A DNA stretch of 64,000 nt. Origin: Marinifilum sp. D714 (lineage in GTDB: Bacteria > Bacteroidota > Bacteroidia > Bacteroidales > Marinifilaceae). This document shows, piece after piece, positions 48,823-57,430 of this stretch. The DNA is taken from positions 161,996-225,995 of the forward strand of contig NZ_JALPNU010000006.1 of assembly GCF_030851345.1 (NCBI RefSeq). Reading direction: 5' to 3'. A model generated the notes under the pieces. That model had not been told where the DNA came from. It saw nothing but the letters and a program-made list of their open reading frames with translations, and searched no databases. Numbering within the stretch: position 1 is the first letter of the stretch; each line of letters begins with the position of its first letter. The position numbers and the translations under genes were made by a program.

Positions 48823-50583
48823 TTATTCCAGTCTCATTTCAGATACTGCAGCGCCCGGAGCAATCATTGGCAATACATTGCTTTCCGTTTCTACAACCAC
48901 TTCAAGGAAGAAAGCTCCCGGAAAGTCAAGCATCTCCTGAATCGCATCCTGTAGTTCCTCACGCTTGCTTACCCTTTTGGCCTTAATGCCGTATCCTTCT
49001 ACAATTTTCACAAAATCAGGATTGTCCATCTCTGTGTATGAGAATCGCTGTTCGAAGAATAAATCCTGCCACTGACGCACCATTCCAAGGAATGAATTGT
49101 TCAATACAATCGACTTTACCGGCAATTTGTACTGGCGAATTACTGCCAATTCCTGAATGGTCATCTGGAAACCACCATCACCCGAAACCGAAACAACGGT
49201 TGCATTTGGATCTGCAATTTGAGCTCCAATTGCTGCTGGCATGCCAAAGCCCATAGTTCCCAATCCACCAGAGGTAACCTGTGTATTCGGATTCTTGAAC
49301 TTGTAATACCTTGCACTGGTCATTTGGTGCTGCCCTACATCTGTACAAAGCACTGCCTCACCATTTGTTTTTTCCGACAAGCAATCAATTACCTCAGCCA
49401 TATTAATTCTCTCTCGAGATGAGTGCGTTTGATTTTCAATTACCTTCTCATACTCCAACTGATAATAATCTTTGAAAGACTGCATCCACTCTTCACGTTC
49501 CGACCCCCTTACCACTTTATTCAATTCCGTTAATGCCTGCTTGGCATCTGCCAATACCGGAACATCAACGCTTATATTTTTGTTGTGCTCAGATCTATCA
49601 ATATCGATGTGAATGATTTTTGCTTGCTTGGCATATTTCGATGTATCCCCAGTTACACGATCATCGAAACGCATTCCAATGGCAATCAAAACATCACATT
49701 GATTGGTATTCATATTGGGACCGTAGTTCCCATGCATTCCCAACATTCCAACATACAATGGATGATCAGTAGGGAATGATGACAAGCCCAATAAGGTACA
49801 AGCAACTGGTGTTTGCGTCTTTTCAGCAAACTCCATTAACTCCTGCTCTGCTCCCGACAATAAAATTCCCTGCCCTGCAAGTATCATTGGTTTCTTGGCA
49901 GAATTAATCAATTCAGCTGCCGCCGATATCTCACCCATATTTAGCTTTGGTACCGGCTGATACGAACGAATCCCTTTACATCTTTCATACTTGTATTCAG
50001 TTTTCTGAACCTGTGCATCCTTAGTGATATCAATCAATACAGGTCCCGGACGTCCTGTGCGTGCAATGTAAAAGGCTTTTGCCATTACCTCTGCAATCTC
50101 TTCCACTTTTGTGATTTGGAAATTCCATTTGGTAACTGGCATCGAAAGTCCAACCATATTGGTTTCCTGGAATGCATCTGATCCCAATAAACCACTAGGA
50201 ACCTGTCCTGTAATTACAACCATTGGAGTTGAATCCAAATAAGCATCAGCCAAACCAGTCAAAAGGTTTGTTGCTCCCGGTCCCGAAGTGGTAAAACAAA
50301 CACCTGGTTTCTTGGTCAATCTTGCATAAGCCTGTGCACTGTGAGTTGCACCTTGCTCATGGCGCGACATATAATGTTTTAGTTCTTTCTGATAATCGTA
50401 TAAAGCATCGTAAACAGGCATGATGGCACCACCGATGTATCCAAACATGGTATCAACACCTTCTTGTATTAAACTACGAACCAGTATTTCTGCCCCAGAT
50501 AAGGTTTCACCTGTATTATTCATCTCCTTGATATTTTCTGCTTTTGTTGCTGTTTCCATTTTGTTCGTTTTTTGCTGTTCCAT
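48823..50583 (-). CDS. ilvB: Acetolactate synthase, catalytic subunit
   Basis: A 586-residue ThDP enzyme forming acetolactate or acetohydroxybutyrate. The catalytic Glu76 lies in YMSRHEQGATHSAQAYAR; the FAD/ThDP domains include GPGATNLLTGLADAY, and the ThDP motif is GDGGFQMTIQELAVI with NNSFLGMVRQWQDLFF. The first 25 residues ([20 protein letters not shown]...) form a polar extension. Its ATG overlaps the ilvD stop codon by one base (TAATG), so the two are translationally coupled. Confidence 0.96.
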   Translation of the reverse strand: MEQQKTNKMETATKAENIKEMNNTGETLSGAEILVRSLIQEGVDTMFGYIGGAIMPVYDALYDYQKELKHYMSRHEQGATHSAQAYARLTKKPGVCFTTSGPGATNLLTGLADAYLDSTPMVVITGQVPSGLLGSDAFQETNMVGLSMPVTKWNFQITKVEEIAEVMAKAFYIARTGRPGPVLIDITKDAQVQKTEYKYERCKGIRSYQPVPKLNMGEISAAAELINSAKKPMILAGQGILLSGAEQELMEFAEKTQTPVACTLLGLSSFPTDHPLYVGMLGMHGNYGPNMNTNQCDVLIAIGMRFDDRVTGDTSKYAKQAKIIHIDIDRSEHNKNISVDVPVLADAKQALTELNKVVRGSEREEWMQSFKDYYQLEYEKVIENQTHSSRERINMAEVIDCLSEKTNGEAVLCTDVGQHQMTSARYYKFKNPNTQVTSGGLGTMGFGMPAAIGAQIADPNATVVSVSGDGGFQMTIQELAVIRQYKLPVKSIVLNNSFLGMVRQWQDLFFEQRFSYTEMDNPDFVKIVEGYGIKAKRVSKREELQDAIQEMLDFPGAFFLEVVVETESNVLPMIAPGAAVSEMRLE

Positions 50584-52418
50584 TACAATTGTCGTATCGC
50601 TCCTTTGTCTGCCGAGGAGACTAGTTTTGAATAAGCCTGCAGTGCTTTCGAAACGACTCGGCCTCTGCCTCTTGGCTGGTAAGCCTCTTTTCCGAATGCT
50701 TCCTCTTCGGCTTTTCTTTCTTGCAGTTCCTCATCCGAAATACAAACATTGATACTTCTGTTTGGGATACTGATTTCAATTTGATCTCCATCTTTAATGA
50801 GTGCGATAGCTCCTCCCGCTGCTGCTTCCGGAGAAACATGCCCAATGGATAAGCCTGAAGTTCCTCCTGAAAATCTTCCATCGGTAATGAGTGCACATTT
50901 GGCTCCCAATCCCATGGATTTCAGATAGGAAGTTGGGTACAGCATCTCTTGCATTCCTGGTCCTCCCGATGGCCCTTCATATCGAATCACCACTACATCA
51001 CCAGCTTCTATTTTTTTGGTAAGGATGGCTTCACAAGCATCTCTTTGCGATTGAAAAACTTTTGCCTTTCCTGTAAAATTGAATACCTCTTCAGCAACTC
51101 CTGCTGTCTTCACAACACAACCATCAGGTGCAATATTTCCAAACAGTACAGCCAGTCCGCCATCTTTGGTGTAAGCATGTTCCATGCTTCGGATACATCC
51201 CTTTTCACGATCTGCATCCAAATCGGCATATACTTCATTCTGAGATGCAAAGCTCAAGTTTCTTCCCTTTTTACCTGGACTTGAATGGTAAGTGGACAAA
51301 GCTTTATCGCTTACCGTATTCGAGTTTAGATTGTAATCGTTCAAGGCTTCCTGCAATGTGGAGTAATCCACTCTACCAACATTGGTATTCAACAATCCAC
51401 CAGCTGCCAACTCTCCAAGAATACTCATGATTCCACCAGCACGATTCACATCTTCGATGTAATACTTATCAGAGTTTGGTGCTACCTTACAAAGGTTTGG
51501 TGTTTTGCGTGATAGCTCATCCATGTGCTTCATGGTAAAATCAACTTCTGCCTCGTTTGCAATTGCCAAAAGGTGCAGTACAGTATTGGTCGATCCACCC
51601 ATTGCAATATCCAAAGTCATTGCATTTTTAAAGGCTTCGAATGTTGCAATTGATCTAGGCAAAACACTCTCATCCCCATCCTTGTAGTAAGCATTGGTAA
51701 TCTCAACAATGCACTTTGCAGCATCCATAAACAGGCGCTTGCGATTCGTATGAGTTGCCAAAACAGTACCATTTCCTGGCAATGCCAATCCCAATGCTTC
51801 GTTCAAACAGTTCATCGAATTGGCTGTGAACATTCCTGAACACGATCCGCAAGTTGGACAAGCAGATTCTTCAATCTCTTGCAATCTTTCATCGCTTACG
51901 CTGTCGTCTCCAGCTTTTACCATGGCATCTACCAAATCCAGCTTTTCACCTTTCGATTCTCCAGCCTCCATCGGACCTCCTGATACAAATACAGTTGGAA
52001 TATTCAGCCTCATTGCCGCCATCATCATTCCAGGCGTAATTTTATCACAATTCGAGATACAGATCATGGCATCTACCTTGTGTGCATTACACACATACTC
52101 CACACTATCAGCAATTACTTCTCTTGAAGGAAGTGAATACAACATGCCGTCATGTCCCATGGCAATCCCATCGTCTATGGCTATGGTGTTAAACTCGGCA
52201 GCAAAGCAGCCCGATTTCTCAATCTCTTGCTTTACCATCTGGCCAACATCCTTTAAATGAACGTGTCCAGGAACAAATTGCGTAAAAGAGTTTACTACAG
52301 CAATAACAGGTTTGCCAAACATCTCTTCTTTCATTCCGTTGGCACGCCAAAGGCTTCTGGCTCCCGCCATTCTTCGACCCTGTGTGGTTTGATTACTTCG
52401 TAACGGTTTCTTATACAT
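50583..52418 (-). CDS. ilvD: Dihydroxy-acid dehydratase
   Basis: A 611-residue Fe-S enzyme that dehydrates dihydroxy acids to 2-oxo acids, the third common step of valine and isoleucine synthesis. Cluster ligands are in [12 protein letters not shown] (Cys124) and [18 protein letters not shown] (Cys192). Other marks: [18 protein letters not shown] at the N-terminus and [20 protein letters not shown] near the C-terminus. The length is normal. It is the first structural gene of the ilv operon, preceded by two attenuator units, and overlaps ilvB by one base. Confidence 0.97.
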   Translation of the reverse strand: MYKKPLRSNQTTQGRRMAGARSLWRANGMKEEMFGKPVIAVVNSFTQFVPGHVHLKDVGQMVKQEIEKSGCFAAEFNTIAIDDGIAMGHDGMLYSLPSREVIADSVEYVCNAHKVDAMICISNCDKITPGMMMAAMRLNIPTVFVSGGPMEAGESKGEKLDLVDAMVKAGDDSVSDERLQEIEESACPTCGSCSGMFTANSMNCLNEALGLALPGNGTVLATHTNRKRLFMDAAKCIVEITNAYYKDGDESVLPRSIATFEAFKNAMTLDIAMGGSTNTVLHLLAIANEAEVDFTMKHMDELSRKTPNLCKVAPNSDKYYIEDVNRAGGIMSILGELAAGGLLNTNVGRVDYSTLQEALNDYNLNSNTVSDKALSTYHSSPGKKGRNLSFASQNEVYADLDADREKGCIRSMEHAYTKDGGLAVLFGNIAPDGCVVKTAGVAEEVFNFTGKAKVFQSQRDACEAILTKKIEAGDVVVIRYEGPSGGPGMQEMLYPTSYLKSMGLGAKCALITDGRFSGGTSGLSIGHVSPEAAAGGAIALIKDGDQIEISIPNRSINVCISDEELQERKAEEEAFGKEAYQPRGRGRVVSKALQAYSKLVSSADKGAIRQL

Positions 52419-52513
52419 TTCGGTTAATAGTTAAATCGTTTATCTTGTGTTTGTTCTCACTTAATCTCTTACTTATTTGGCGCCTTCAAACTTGTGCTGA
52501 GCGCAGTCGAAAC

Positions 52514-52544
52514 AAAAAAAACGCCCTTCCTTTTGGGAAGAGCG
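52514..52544 (-). terminator. Second attenuator terminator of the ilv operon
   Basis: On the minus strand a 9-bp stem (52544-52536 with 52530-52522, one G-U) with a 5-base loop is followed by eight T residues (52521-52514). Its 5' side TCTTCCC can instead pair with GGGAAGA of the preceding leader ORF (52591-52585), an anti-terminator of seven perfect pairs. Confidence 0.85.
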
Positions 52545-52568
52545 CTCATAAATTCGTTTGTTTCGAAG

Positions 52569-52658
52569 TTATTGTATATGCACGTCTTCCCTGATCCTCA
52601 TTCTAATAATGACGATAGAAATAATAATGACAATAATGATTACGTTAAATGATAACAT
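52569..52658 (-). CDS. Second leader peptide of the ilv operon (Ile/Val-rich)
   Basis: A 29-residue ORF between the two attenuator terminators. Sixteen residues are branched-chain, almost all Ile and Val, in the run VIIIVIIISIVIIR; the tail MRIREDVHIQ is polar and its codons contain the anti-terminator arm GGGAAGA. The stop at 52569 lies 24 bases before the terminator stem. It is unlikely to be chance, since the Ile/Val run, hairpin and spacing recur upstream in the first unit. The peptide probably has no function beyond being translated. Confidence 0.85.
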   Translation of the reverse strand: MLSFNVIIIVIIISIVIIRMRIREDVHIQ

Positions 52659-52672
52659 ACAATAACCTGATC

Positions 52673-52702
52673 AAAAAAAAGCCCCTTCGTTTTGAAGAGG
52701 CT
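52673..52702 (-). terminator. First attenuator terminator of the ilv operon
   Basis: On the minus strand AGCCTCTTC (52702-52694) pairs with GAAGGGGCT (52688-52680), nine pairs with one G-U, followed by eight T residues (52680-52673). The segment AAAGCCTC can alternatively pair with GGGGCTTT of the first leader ORF (52752-52745), eight pairs with one G-U. Confidence 0.85.
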
Positions 52703-52730
52703 TTAGATATTTTGTAAGAATTAAATTCGT

Positions 52731-52814
52731 TTACTTAAACATGCAAAGCCCCGTTCTGTGTCCTAGAAGGACAAGAATAATGACGTTAATAATAATGACT
52801 GTGCTTAAACGCAT
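52731..52814 (-). CDS. First leader peptide of the ilv operon (Ile/Val/Leu-rich)
   Basis: A 27-residue ORF on the minus strand with 13 branched-chain residues, mostly in the run VIIINVIILVLL, followed by a polar tail (GHRTGLCMFK) whose codons ACG GGG CTT carry the anti-terminator arm. The frame is open further upstream, but the ATG at 52814 gives the classic short leader and lies about 80 bases after the predicted start point of the promoter at 52902-52934. A terminator begins 28 bases after its stop. Ribosome stalling on the Ile/Val/Leu run at low charged tRNA would allow read-through toward ilvD. Confidence 0.85.
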   Translation of the reverse strand: MRLSTVIIINVIILVLLGHRTGLCMFK

Positions 52815-52901
52815 GTTGTAATTTTTTTTGTTTGTTTTTAATTTTGTCAACGAACATTTACAATCTTCTTTCGATCTGATTACGCTGACAAATCTATGCG
52901 A

Positions 52902-52934
52902 CAAATGTATGTGAAAAAATCTTTTTTTTCCAAA
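52902..52934 (-). promoter_or_regulatory. Promoter of the ilv operon
   Basis: On the minus strand TTTG (52934-52931), a 21-base spacer and TACATTTG (52909-52902) match the Bacteroidota -33 / -7 consensus exactly. Transcription would start near 52895. A second -7-like TAGATTTG (52896-52889) follows. Confidence 0.65.
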
Positions 52935-52949
52935 TCCTACGATTCCCAA

Positions 52950-53304
52950 TTCCTATTTTTACAAAAAATAAATTCTAAATAAAATTCATAACTAACTGAT
53001 CTTCTGATATTATTATTTTTACAGGTTTTTTCTGAAAATGTAAGCTTCAATTCAATTTTATGACTCCAAACTTATTTTTCGCAAAGCTTTGCGCTGACAT
53101 TTTTTCATCCAGAATCAATAAAAAAAGAGAATCACACTACAATTTTTTGCATCTGATTAAATCTCATTTTTTGGCTAGATGGAACTCTCGATGAATTTAA
53201 TCATTCTCGTGTATGTATTTTAGAATGCTAAAATTCATGTTCGTTTGATGTATCCATTATTCGATTTGAACAAATTAACACATCAAATTTTCGCTTTTTC
53301 TTTT
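52950..53304. other. Intergenic region between the ilv promoter and the NifX-like gene
   Basis: About 350 AT-rich bases without a gene. It contains a perfect 14-bp palindrome CGCAAAGCTTTGCG (53080-53093), which has no T-run and might be a protein-binding site upstream of the ilv promoter. Nothing else stands out. Confidence 0.4.
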
Positions 53305-53679
53305 TTAGTGATTGCATGAGTGTCCATCAGCTCCATGTTGATGATTACATGTTTCTCCACTATCTTCTACCATTCCTGAAATAAATTGTTGAACCAATTC
53401 ATCGGCATTACCAGAACATCCACGAACCACTTCAATACCATTGTTGTAAAGTACATTAATGGCACCTTGACCAATTCCTCCTGCAAGCATTACCTTTACG
53501 CCAGCTTCTGCCAATAATGGTGCAATATTCGACTTACAACCACAACCTTGCGGCGAATCCATTATTTCACTGCCTACAATCTCGTTTTGCTCTGAAATCG
53601 TATAAATATTATAAAATTCACAATGTCCGAAATGGCCATCAACCTGTTTGTTACTGGTAACTGGTACTGCAATTTTCAT
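53305..53679 (-). CDS. NifX/NifB-type dinitrogenase-cofactor-domain protein
   Basis: A 124-residue small protein of the dinitrogenase iron-molybdenum cofactor (NifX/NafY/MTH1175-like) family, with the RNase H-like core MKIAVPVTSNKQVDGHFGHCEFYNIY and MLAGGIGQGAINVLYNNGIEVV. Cysteines in QGCGC and the Cys/His-rich tail (ETCNHQHGADGHSCNH) suggest metal or cluster binding. No nitrogenase genes or Mrp-type ATPases are nearby, so a general metal-cluster role is more likely than nitrogen fixation. It is monocistronic with a well-defined promoter and a palindromic operator. Confidence 0.82.
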   Translation of the reverse strand: MKIAVPVTSNKQVDGHFGHCEFYNIYTISEQNEIVGSEIMDSPQGCGCKSNIAPLLAEAGVKVMLAGGIGQGAINVLYNNGIEVVRGCSGNADELVQQFISGMVEDSGETCNHQHGADGHSCNH

Positions 53680-53712
53680 ATTTGTTTTATTTTCTTTTGA
53701 TTAAGTACTACT

Positions 53713-53732
53713 AAATGAGAATATACTCATTT
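53713..53732. promoter_or_regulatory. Operator-like inverted repeat at the NifX-like gene start site
   Basis: AAATGAG-AATATA-CTCATTT is a perfect 7-bp inverted repeat with a 6-base spacer. It starts right after the predicted -7 box, so a bound protein would cover the start point; a repressor site is likely. Confidence 0.55.
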
Positions 53733-53739
53733 CAGACCT

Positions 53740-53770
53740 CAAAAGTACAAAACAATAATAATCGTGCAAA
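53740..53770 (-). promoter_or_regulatory. Promoter of the NifX-like gene
   Basis: On the minus strand TTTG (53770-53767), a 19-base spacer and TACTTTTG (53747-53740) match the -33 / -7 consensus of Bacteroidota. Confidence 0.6.
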
Positions 53771-53856
53771 CTTCTGTGCTTTCTATTTGTATTTTACCGA
53801 TTAATAAGATGATTGAGAATAGGTTTCTGCATCACATTACCTTTCTACTATTCTAC

Positions 53857-53896
53857 CTTTTGACTATTCGACTTTTCGACTGTTTGACTATTCGAC
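53857..53896. repeat. Octamer tandem array, left of the ABC permease gene
   Basis: Five 8-base units of the form TNTTNGAC in a row (CTTTTGAC, TATTCGAC, TTTTCGAC, TGTTTGAC, TATTCGAC), ending 11 bases before the end of the permease ORF. A related array with the same orientation lies at the other end of that gene. Confidence 0.75.
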
Positions 53897-53906
53897 TTTC
53901 TATTCC

Positions 53907-56312
53907 TTATTCATATTTTATCGAATCCACAGGATTTAAATTGGCCGTTTTGTAAGACTGGTAACTTACCGTTAAAATGGCAACCATTCCCACTACAAAC
54001 ACAGGCACAATAAACAGCAATACTGATATTTCCATTTGTGATGCAAAGCCATTCAACCAATAGCGAATGCCAAAGTAGAACAATGGCAACATTACCACTG
54101 TTGCAATAATCAGAAGTCTAAAATATTCCTTCGATAGCATCAGCAGAATGGTTTTAACACTTGCGCCCAAAACCTTACGTACTCCGATTTCTTTTTTGCG
54201 CTGATTGGCTGTAAAAGCTGACAAGCTCAACAAGCCCAGAGTGGTGATGATAATCCCCAATAAGGCAAATATTCCAAACACTTTTCCAAATCTGATATCA
54301 TCCTGGTATTGTGCTTCGTAAGCTTCATTCAATACATAGTAGTTAAAAGGATTCCCATCAAACAAAGTCTGATATTGATCCTCAATGAAATGAATCAGCT
54401 TCTTGGAAACCGGGGCCTCTAGTTTTACAGACAGGCTGCCCAAAACACCAGGTTGGGTAAGAAAAATAATCGGCTCATGTTCTTCCTTAGGAGTTTGATG
54501 TGCATAGTCCCTGATCACACCAATCACTTTTCTCTTGTCCCTACTCAAAAATATACTTTCCCCAACGGCATCTGCTGGATTCTCATATCCCAAATGGTAA
54601 GCCGCTTTCTCATTTATTACCACAGCCTTACTATCCGAAAGATGGAGCTTAGAGAAATTTCTTCCTTTTAGCATTTTCATTTCATACAAATCAAGGAACT
54701 CCTCGTTTACCTGGATCAACCTGTAGTTTTTACTGGCTGTGGGTTCATCGCCTTCGCGGTAAATACTTCCCAAATTTGATTTGATGTCCTCTCCAGGCAC
54801 ATAAGAAGAATAGGAAACTGATTTAATTTGCGGATGGCGTTCCAGCTCTTCCCTAAAGGCATCTCTTCGGTGAATTAAAGTAGAATCGCCCACCATTGGC
54901 GTACTCAACACAATGATATCATTCTTATTAAAACCCGGATCCAACTTGTGCATATGATTCAACTGCATCATCACACTTAAGGTACCGGCAATCAACACAA
55001 TGGAAATGACAAATTGCAACAAGACCAGTCCTTTGCGAAGTACCAATCCAGACTTACTTCCCTGGTATTCTCCTTTCAACATCTTATTCATATCCGTAAA
55101 GTTCAACCCCCAAACGGGATACATTCCTGATATGAATACCCCAATAAAAAGCATGGTCAGCAAGTTCCAATAAAACCAGGATTGCTGCCAAATGCTGTAT
55201 TCCAATGGTATGGCTGTTAGGTTTTTAAATCCAGACATGAACAACTCTATGAAGATCACAGCCAAACCTACTGCAATCAAATTGATGAGCAAAGACTCCA
55301 GTAAAAACTGAAGGATCACCTTGCTTCTTGAAGCTCCTACTACTTTTCTGAGACCTACCTCCTTGGCTCTTCCGATGTATGATATGGTTGACAAGTTTAG
55401 GAAGTTTACCCAGGCAATCAGTATGATGAAGTAAGCAATGATGTATAGAAAACTAACTGTCTTTTTATCGCCATTGGTTTCCAGCTCTTGCATATAATGA
55501 GAGGTCAAATGAATGTCCTTAACAGGTTGCAAATAGAAAAACATTTCCAACTGGAATTTCTTCAGCACTTCACTGATTTTATTCTCTAGCAAAGCAGGAA
55601 CCTTTTCCTCAATCAGTTTGGGGTCGCTTCCTTTTTTTAATCTTACGTATGTATAGAAACCACTGTACAACCACGATTTCATTACCCTCGGACCATAATG
55701 ACGGGCCAAAGTTTTGTAAGAAATCAACACATCGGTTTTACAATGTACATTTGAAGGTCTATCCTTAAAAACCCCTGTCACTTCCAAAGTCAAATCCTTA
55801 TTCATCTTCATAAGTTTACCAACAGGATCTTCAGCTTGGAAATATTTTCGGGCTGTACTTTCCGAAATCACGACTGAATTTTCTGCAATCAACGCTTTCG
55901 ATCGATCTCCTTTAACAAACTCGAATGAAAATAGGTTTAAATATTCATTGTCTACCCAATAAGCTCTTTCTTCCTGAAACACCCTATCCTTATAGCTAAA
56001 AATACCATGTGCATTGTAACAATGTGCAACGGCTTCAACCTCTGGAAATGCCTCTTGAAAAGTTTCCCCTACGGCAGGACAAGCGGATGCAAAACGAATT
56101 TCATCTCCTTTTTGAGAATGTCGTTCCCATCTAACGCGGTAAATATCATCCACATTATCATAAAAACTATCGTAACTGTTGTGATAATTCACATACAAGG
56201 AAATAAACAAACATGCAGCTATACCAATGGCAAGTCCAAGTATATTTACCAAGGTAAACACACGGTTCTTTAACAAATTGCGCCATGCAATCAGGAAATA
56301 GTTTCGTATCAT
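53907..56312 (-). CDS. FtsX/MacB-type ABC transporter permease
   Basis: An 801-residue inner-membrane protein with two FtsX modules. The ATG at 56312 (product MIRNYFLIAWRNLLKNR) is the typical family start; the frame is open to 56363. An N-terminal membrane segment (VNILGLAIGIAACLFISLYV) is followed by a MacB-like periplasmic domain (about 45-270), three membrane helices, a second periplasmic domain and three final helices. KEVGLRKVVGAS and KEIGVRKVLGAS are the conserved cytoplasmic motifs of the two modules. Such permeases use a separate ATPase, which is absent here, to move lipoproteins, peptides or toxic compounds. It is an orphan permease flanked by octamer arrays. Confidence 0.9.
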   Translation of the reverse strand: MIRNYFLIAWRNLLKNRVFTLVNILGLAIGIAACLFISLYVNYHNSYDSFYDNVDDIYRVRWERHSQKGDEIRFASACPAVGETFQEAFPEVEAVAHCYNAHGIFSYKDRVFQEERAYWVDNEYLNLFSFEFVKGDRSKALIAENSVVISESTARKYFQAEDPVGKLMKMNKDLTLEVTGVFKDRPSNVHCKTDVLISYKTLARHYGPRVMKSWLYSGFYTYVRLKKGSDPKLIEEKVPALLENKISEVLKKFQLEMFFYLQPVKDIHLTSHYMQELETNGDKKTVSFLYIIAYFIILIAWVNFLNLSTISYIGRAKEVGLRKVVGASRSKVILQFLLESLLINLIAVGLAVIFIELFMSGFKNLTAIPLEYSIWQQSWFYWNLLTMLFIGVFISGMYPVWGLNFTDMNKMLKGEYQGSKSGLVLRKGLVLLQFVISIVLIAGTLSVMMQLNHMHKLDPGFNKNDIIVLSTPMVGDSTLIHRRDAFREELERHPQIKSVSYSSYVPGEDIKSNLGSIYREGDEPTASKNYRLIQVNEEFLDLYEMKMLKGRNFSKLHLSDSKAVVINEKAAYHLGYENPADAVGESIFLSRDKRKVIGVIRDYAHQTPKEEHEPIIFLTQPGVLGSLSVKLEAPVSKKLIHFIEDQYQTLFDGNPFNYYVLNEAYEAQYQDDIRFGKVFGIFALLGIIITTLGLLSLSAFTANQRKKEIGVRKVLGASVKTILLMLSKEYFRLLIIATVVMLPLFYFGIRYWLNGFASQMEISVLLFIVPVFVVGMVAILTVSYQSYKTANLNPVDSIKYE

Positions 56313-56517
56313 AAGTTTGGGTTTTGATTTACAAGCTGCTTCAAATACCACACCAGTATTCACTTAGCATTAAATATCAATAAATTGTAAAATACCGTCA
56401 CTGTATTTCTGCTCATAATCTGTTCGCCTTCGAACACTAAGCTGTACGATTTTCAGTACTATTTACATTTCAACACAAGTTCTTACACATCCTTCCCAAC
56501 TCCTCACACATTCTCCT

Positions 56518-56565
56518 ATTTAGACAATTTGACTGTTGGACTATTGGACCATTTGACTGTTCGAC
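56518..56565. repeat. Octamer tandem array, right of the ABC permease gene
   Basis: Six 8-base units (ATTTAGAC, AATTTGAC, TGTTGGAC, TATTGGAC, CATTTGAC, TGTTCGAC) of the TNTTNGAC type, about 205 bases upstream of the permease start. Confidence 0.75.
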
Positions 56566-56568
56566 TGT

Positions 56569-56594
56569 AAAAAAAGAGCCCCCAACGAGAGCTC
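56569..56594 (-). terminator. Terminator between the 67-bp repeat and the permease promoter
   Basis: GAGCTCTC (minus strand 56594-56587) pairs with GGGGGCTC (56583-56576), eight pairs with two G-U, followed by seven T residues. It would end transcription coming from the molybdenum-carrier gene. Confidence 0.6.
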
Positions 56595-56743
56595 CCACAA
56601 CAACAATAACCTAAACTAATGATTCATCTGTTTTAATCAGACATAAGTACATTGCAAATATCGTTTTTCTTTTCTCCTGCAATGTTTGCTTAGTGTGAAG
56701 TCTGCTTTAAGTTTATGGGATAAAAACGAACAACTTATAACAC

Positions 56744-56810
56744 GAGGGTCTCAGTTTAAGTGAGGCTCTCATTCATTATATATTGATACCCTCACTTTGA
56801 GTGAGAGCAT
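56744..56810. repeat. 67-bp double-hairpin repeat, copy A
   Basis: One of three 67-bp copies (with 58261-58327 and 58955-59021). The right-hand dyad CTCACT-N3-AGTGAG is perfect; the left-hand one is slightly degenerate in this copy. It lies 21 bases past the stop of the minus-strand gene at 56831. It differs from copy C at about seven positions. Confidence 0.8.
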
Positions 56811-56830
56811 CAAAGAGGCACTCCTTACAT

Positions 56831-57319
56831 TTACAATGAAAACAGATTTTCCAATAGAGCTTTTACAGCACCCTGAATTCCCGGAGCATTTGATTCACTT
56901 GGTCCTGCTACATTCAAAACAGATGGTCTATGCTCTTTCAGCCAGTTTTGAATAATGTGCTTGTTTTCCTTTTCGTGAGGATCACAAATCAGATAAGGCT
57001 TATTCATTGCTGTACAACAATCAATGGTCCATTTCGTTCCAGAATCAATAAGATGTGTAGTTGGCATCAAAATCAAACTGGCATCCGCATCTCGCACATT
57101 CCATTCGGTTCGCAGGGAACGTGCTACATGACTTGCTGCATTGCTGCGCTCATATGGACTTTCCGTCAAGTCAAATTCCAATGGAATCTTTCCATCTTCC
57201 GCTTCCCGATTGGGCGGACACCATCCACCAACGGAAATTCCCAGTTCCCGTGCTGCCTGCAGAGCACCACGATCAACTCCAGTTTGACCGCCTGATATGA
57301 TTTGTTTGGGGATGTGCAT
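56831..57319 (-). CDS. Putative molybdenum carrier (YpsA/SLOG-like Rossmann protein)
   Basis: A 162-residue single-domain protein. The N-terminal IISGGQTGVDRGALQAARELG, GGWCPPNREAEDGKIP, and the central ADASLILMPTTHLIDSGTKWT are the hallmark motifs of the putative molybdenum carrier family, a branch of the LOG/YpsA nucleotide-binding superfamily. The GGQTGVD loop would bind a nucleotide or cofactor phosphate. Its real biochemical role is unproven. It stands alone, with the first copy of the 67-bp repeat just after its stop codon. Confidence 0.82.
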   Translation of the reverse strand: MHIPKQIISGGQTGVDRGALQAARELGISVGGWCPPNREAEDGKIPLEFDLTESPYERSNAASHVARSLRTEWNVRDADASLILMPTTHLIDSGTKWTIDCCTAMNKPYLICDPHEKENKHIIQNWLKEHRPSVLNVAGPSESNAPGIQGAVKALLENLFSL

Positions 57320-57430
57320 TTGATCTTTGAATTGATTCCTTACTTACAAGATAGCACAAAAAAGCAATGAAGTTTGGAATTCATTTCCAAACAATCATCA
57401 AGCAATTTCTTTTCCTCTAATATCCAACAG

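Noticed and set aside
53305..53679. Nitrogen-fixation role of the NifX-like gene
   Set aside because: No nitrogenase, NifB or NifE/N genes are in the window; the family also occurs in non-fixing bacteria.
53857..53896. Octamer array as a CRISPR array
   Set aside because: Units are only 8 bases with no spacers and no cas genes nearby.
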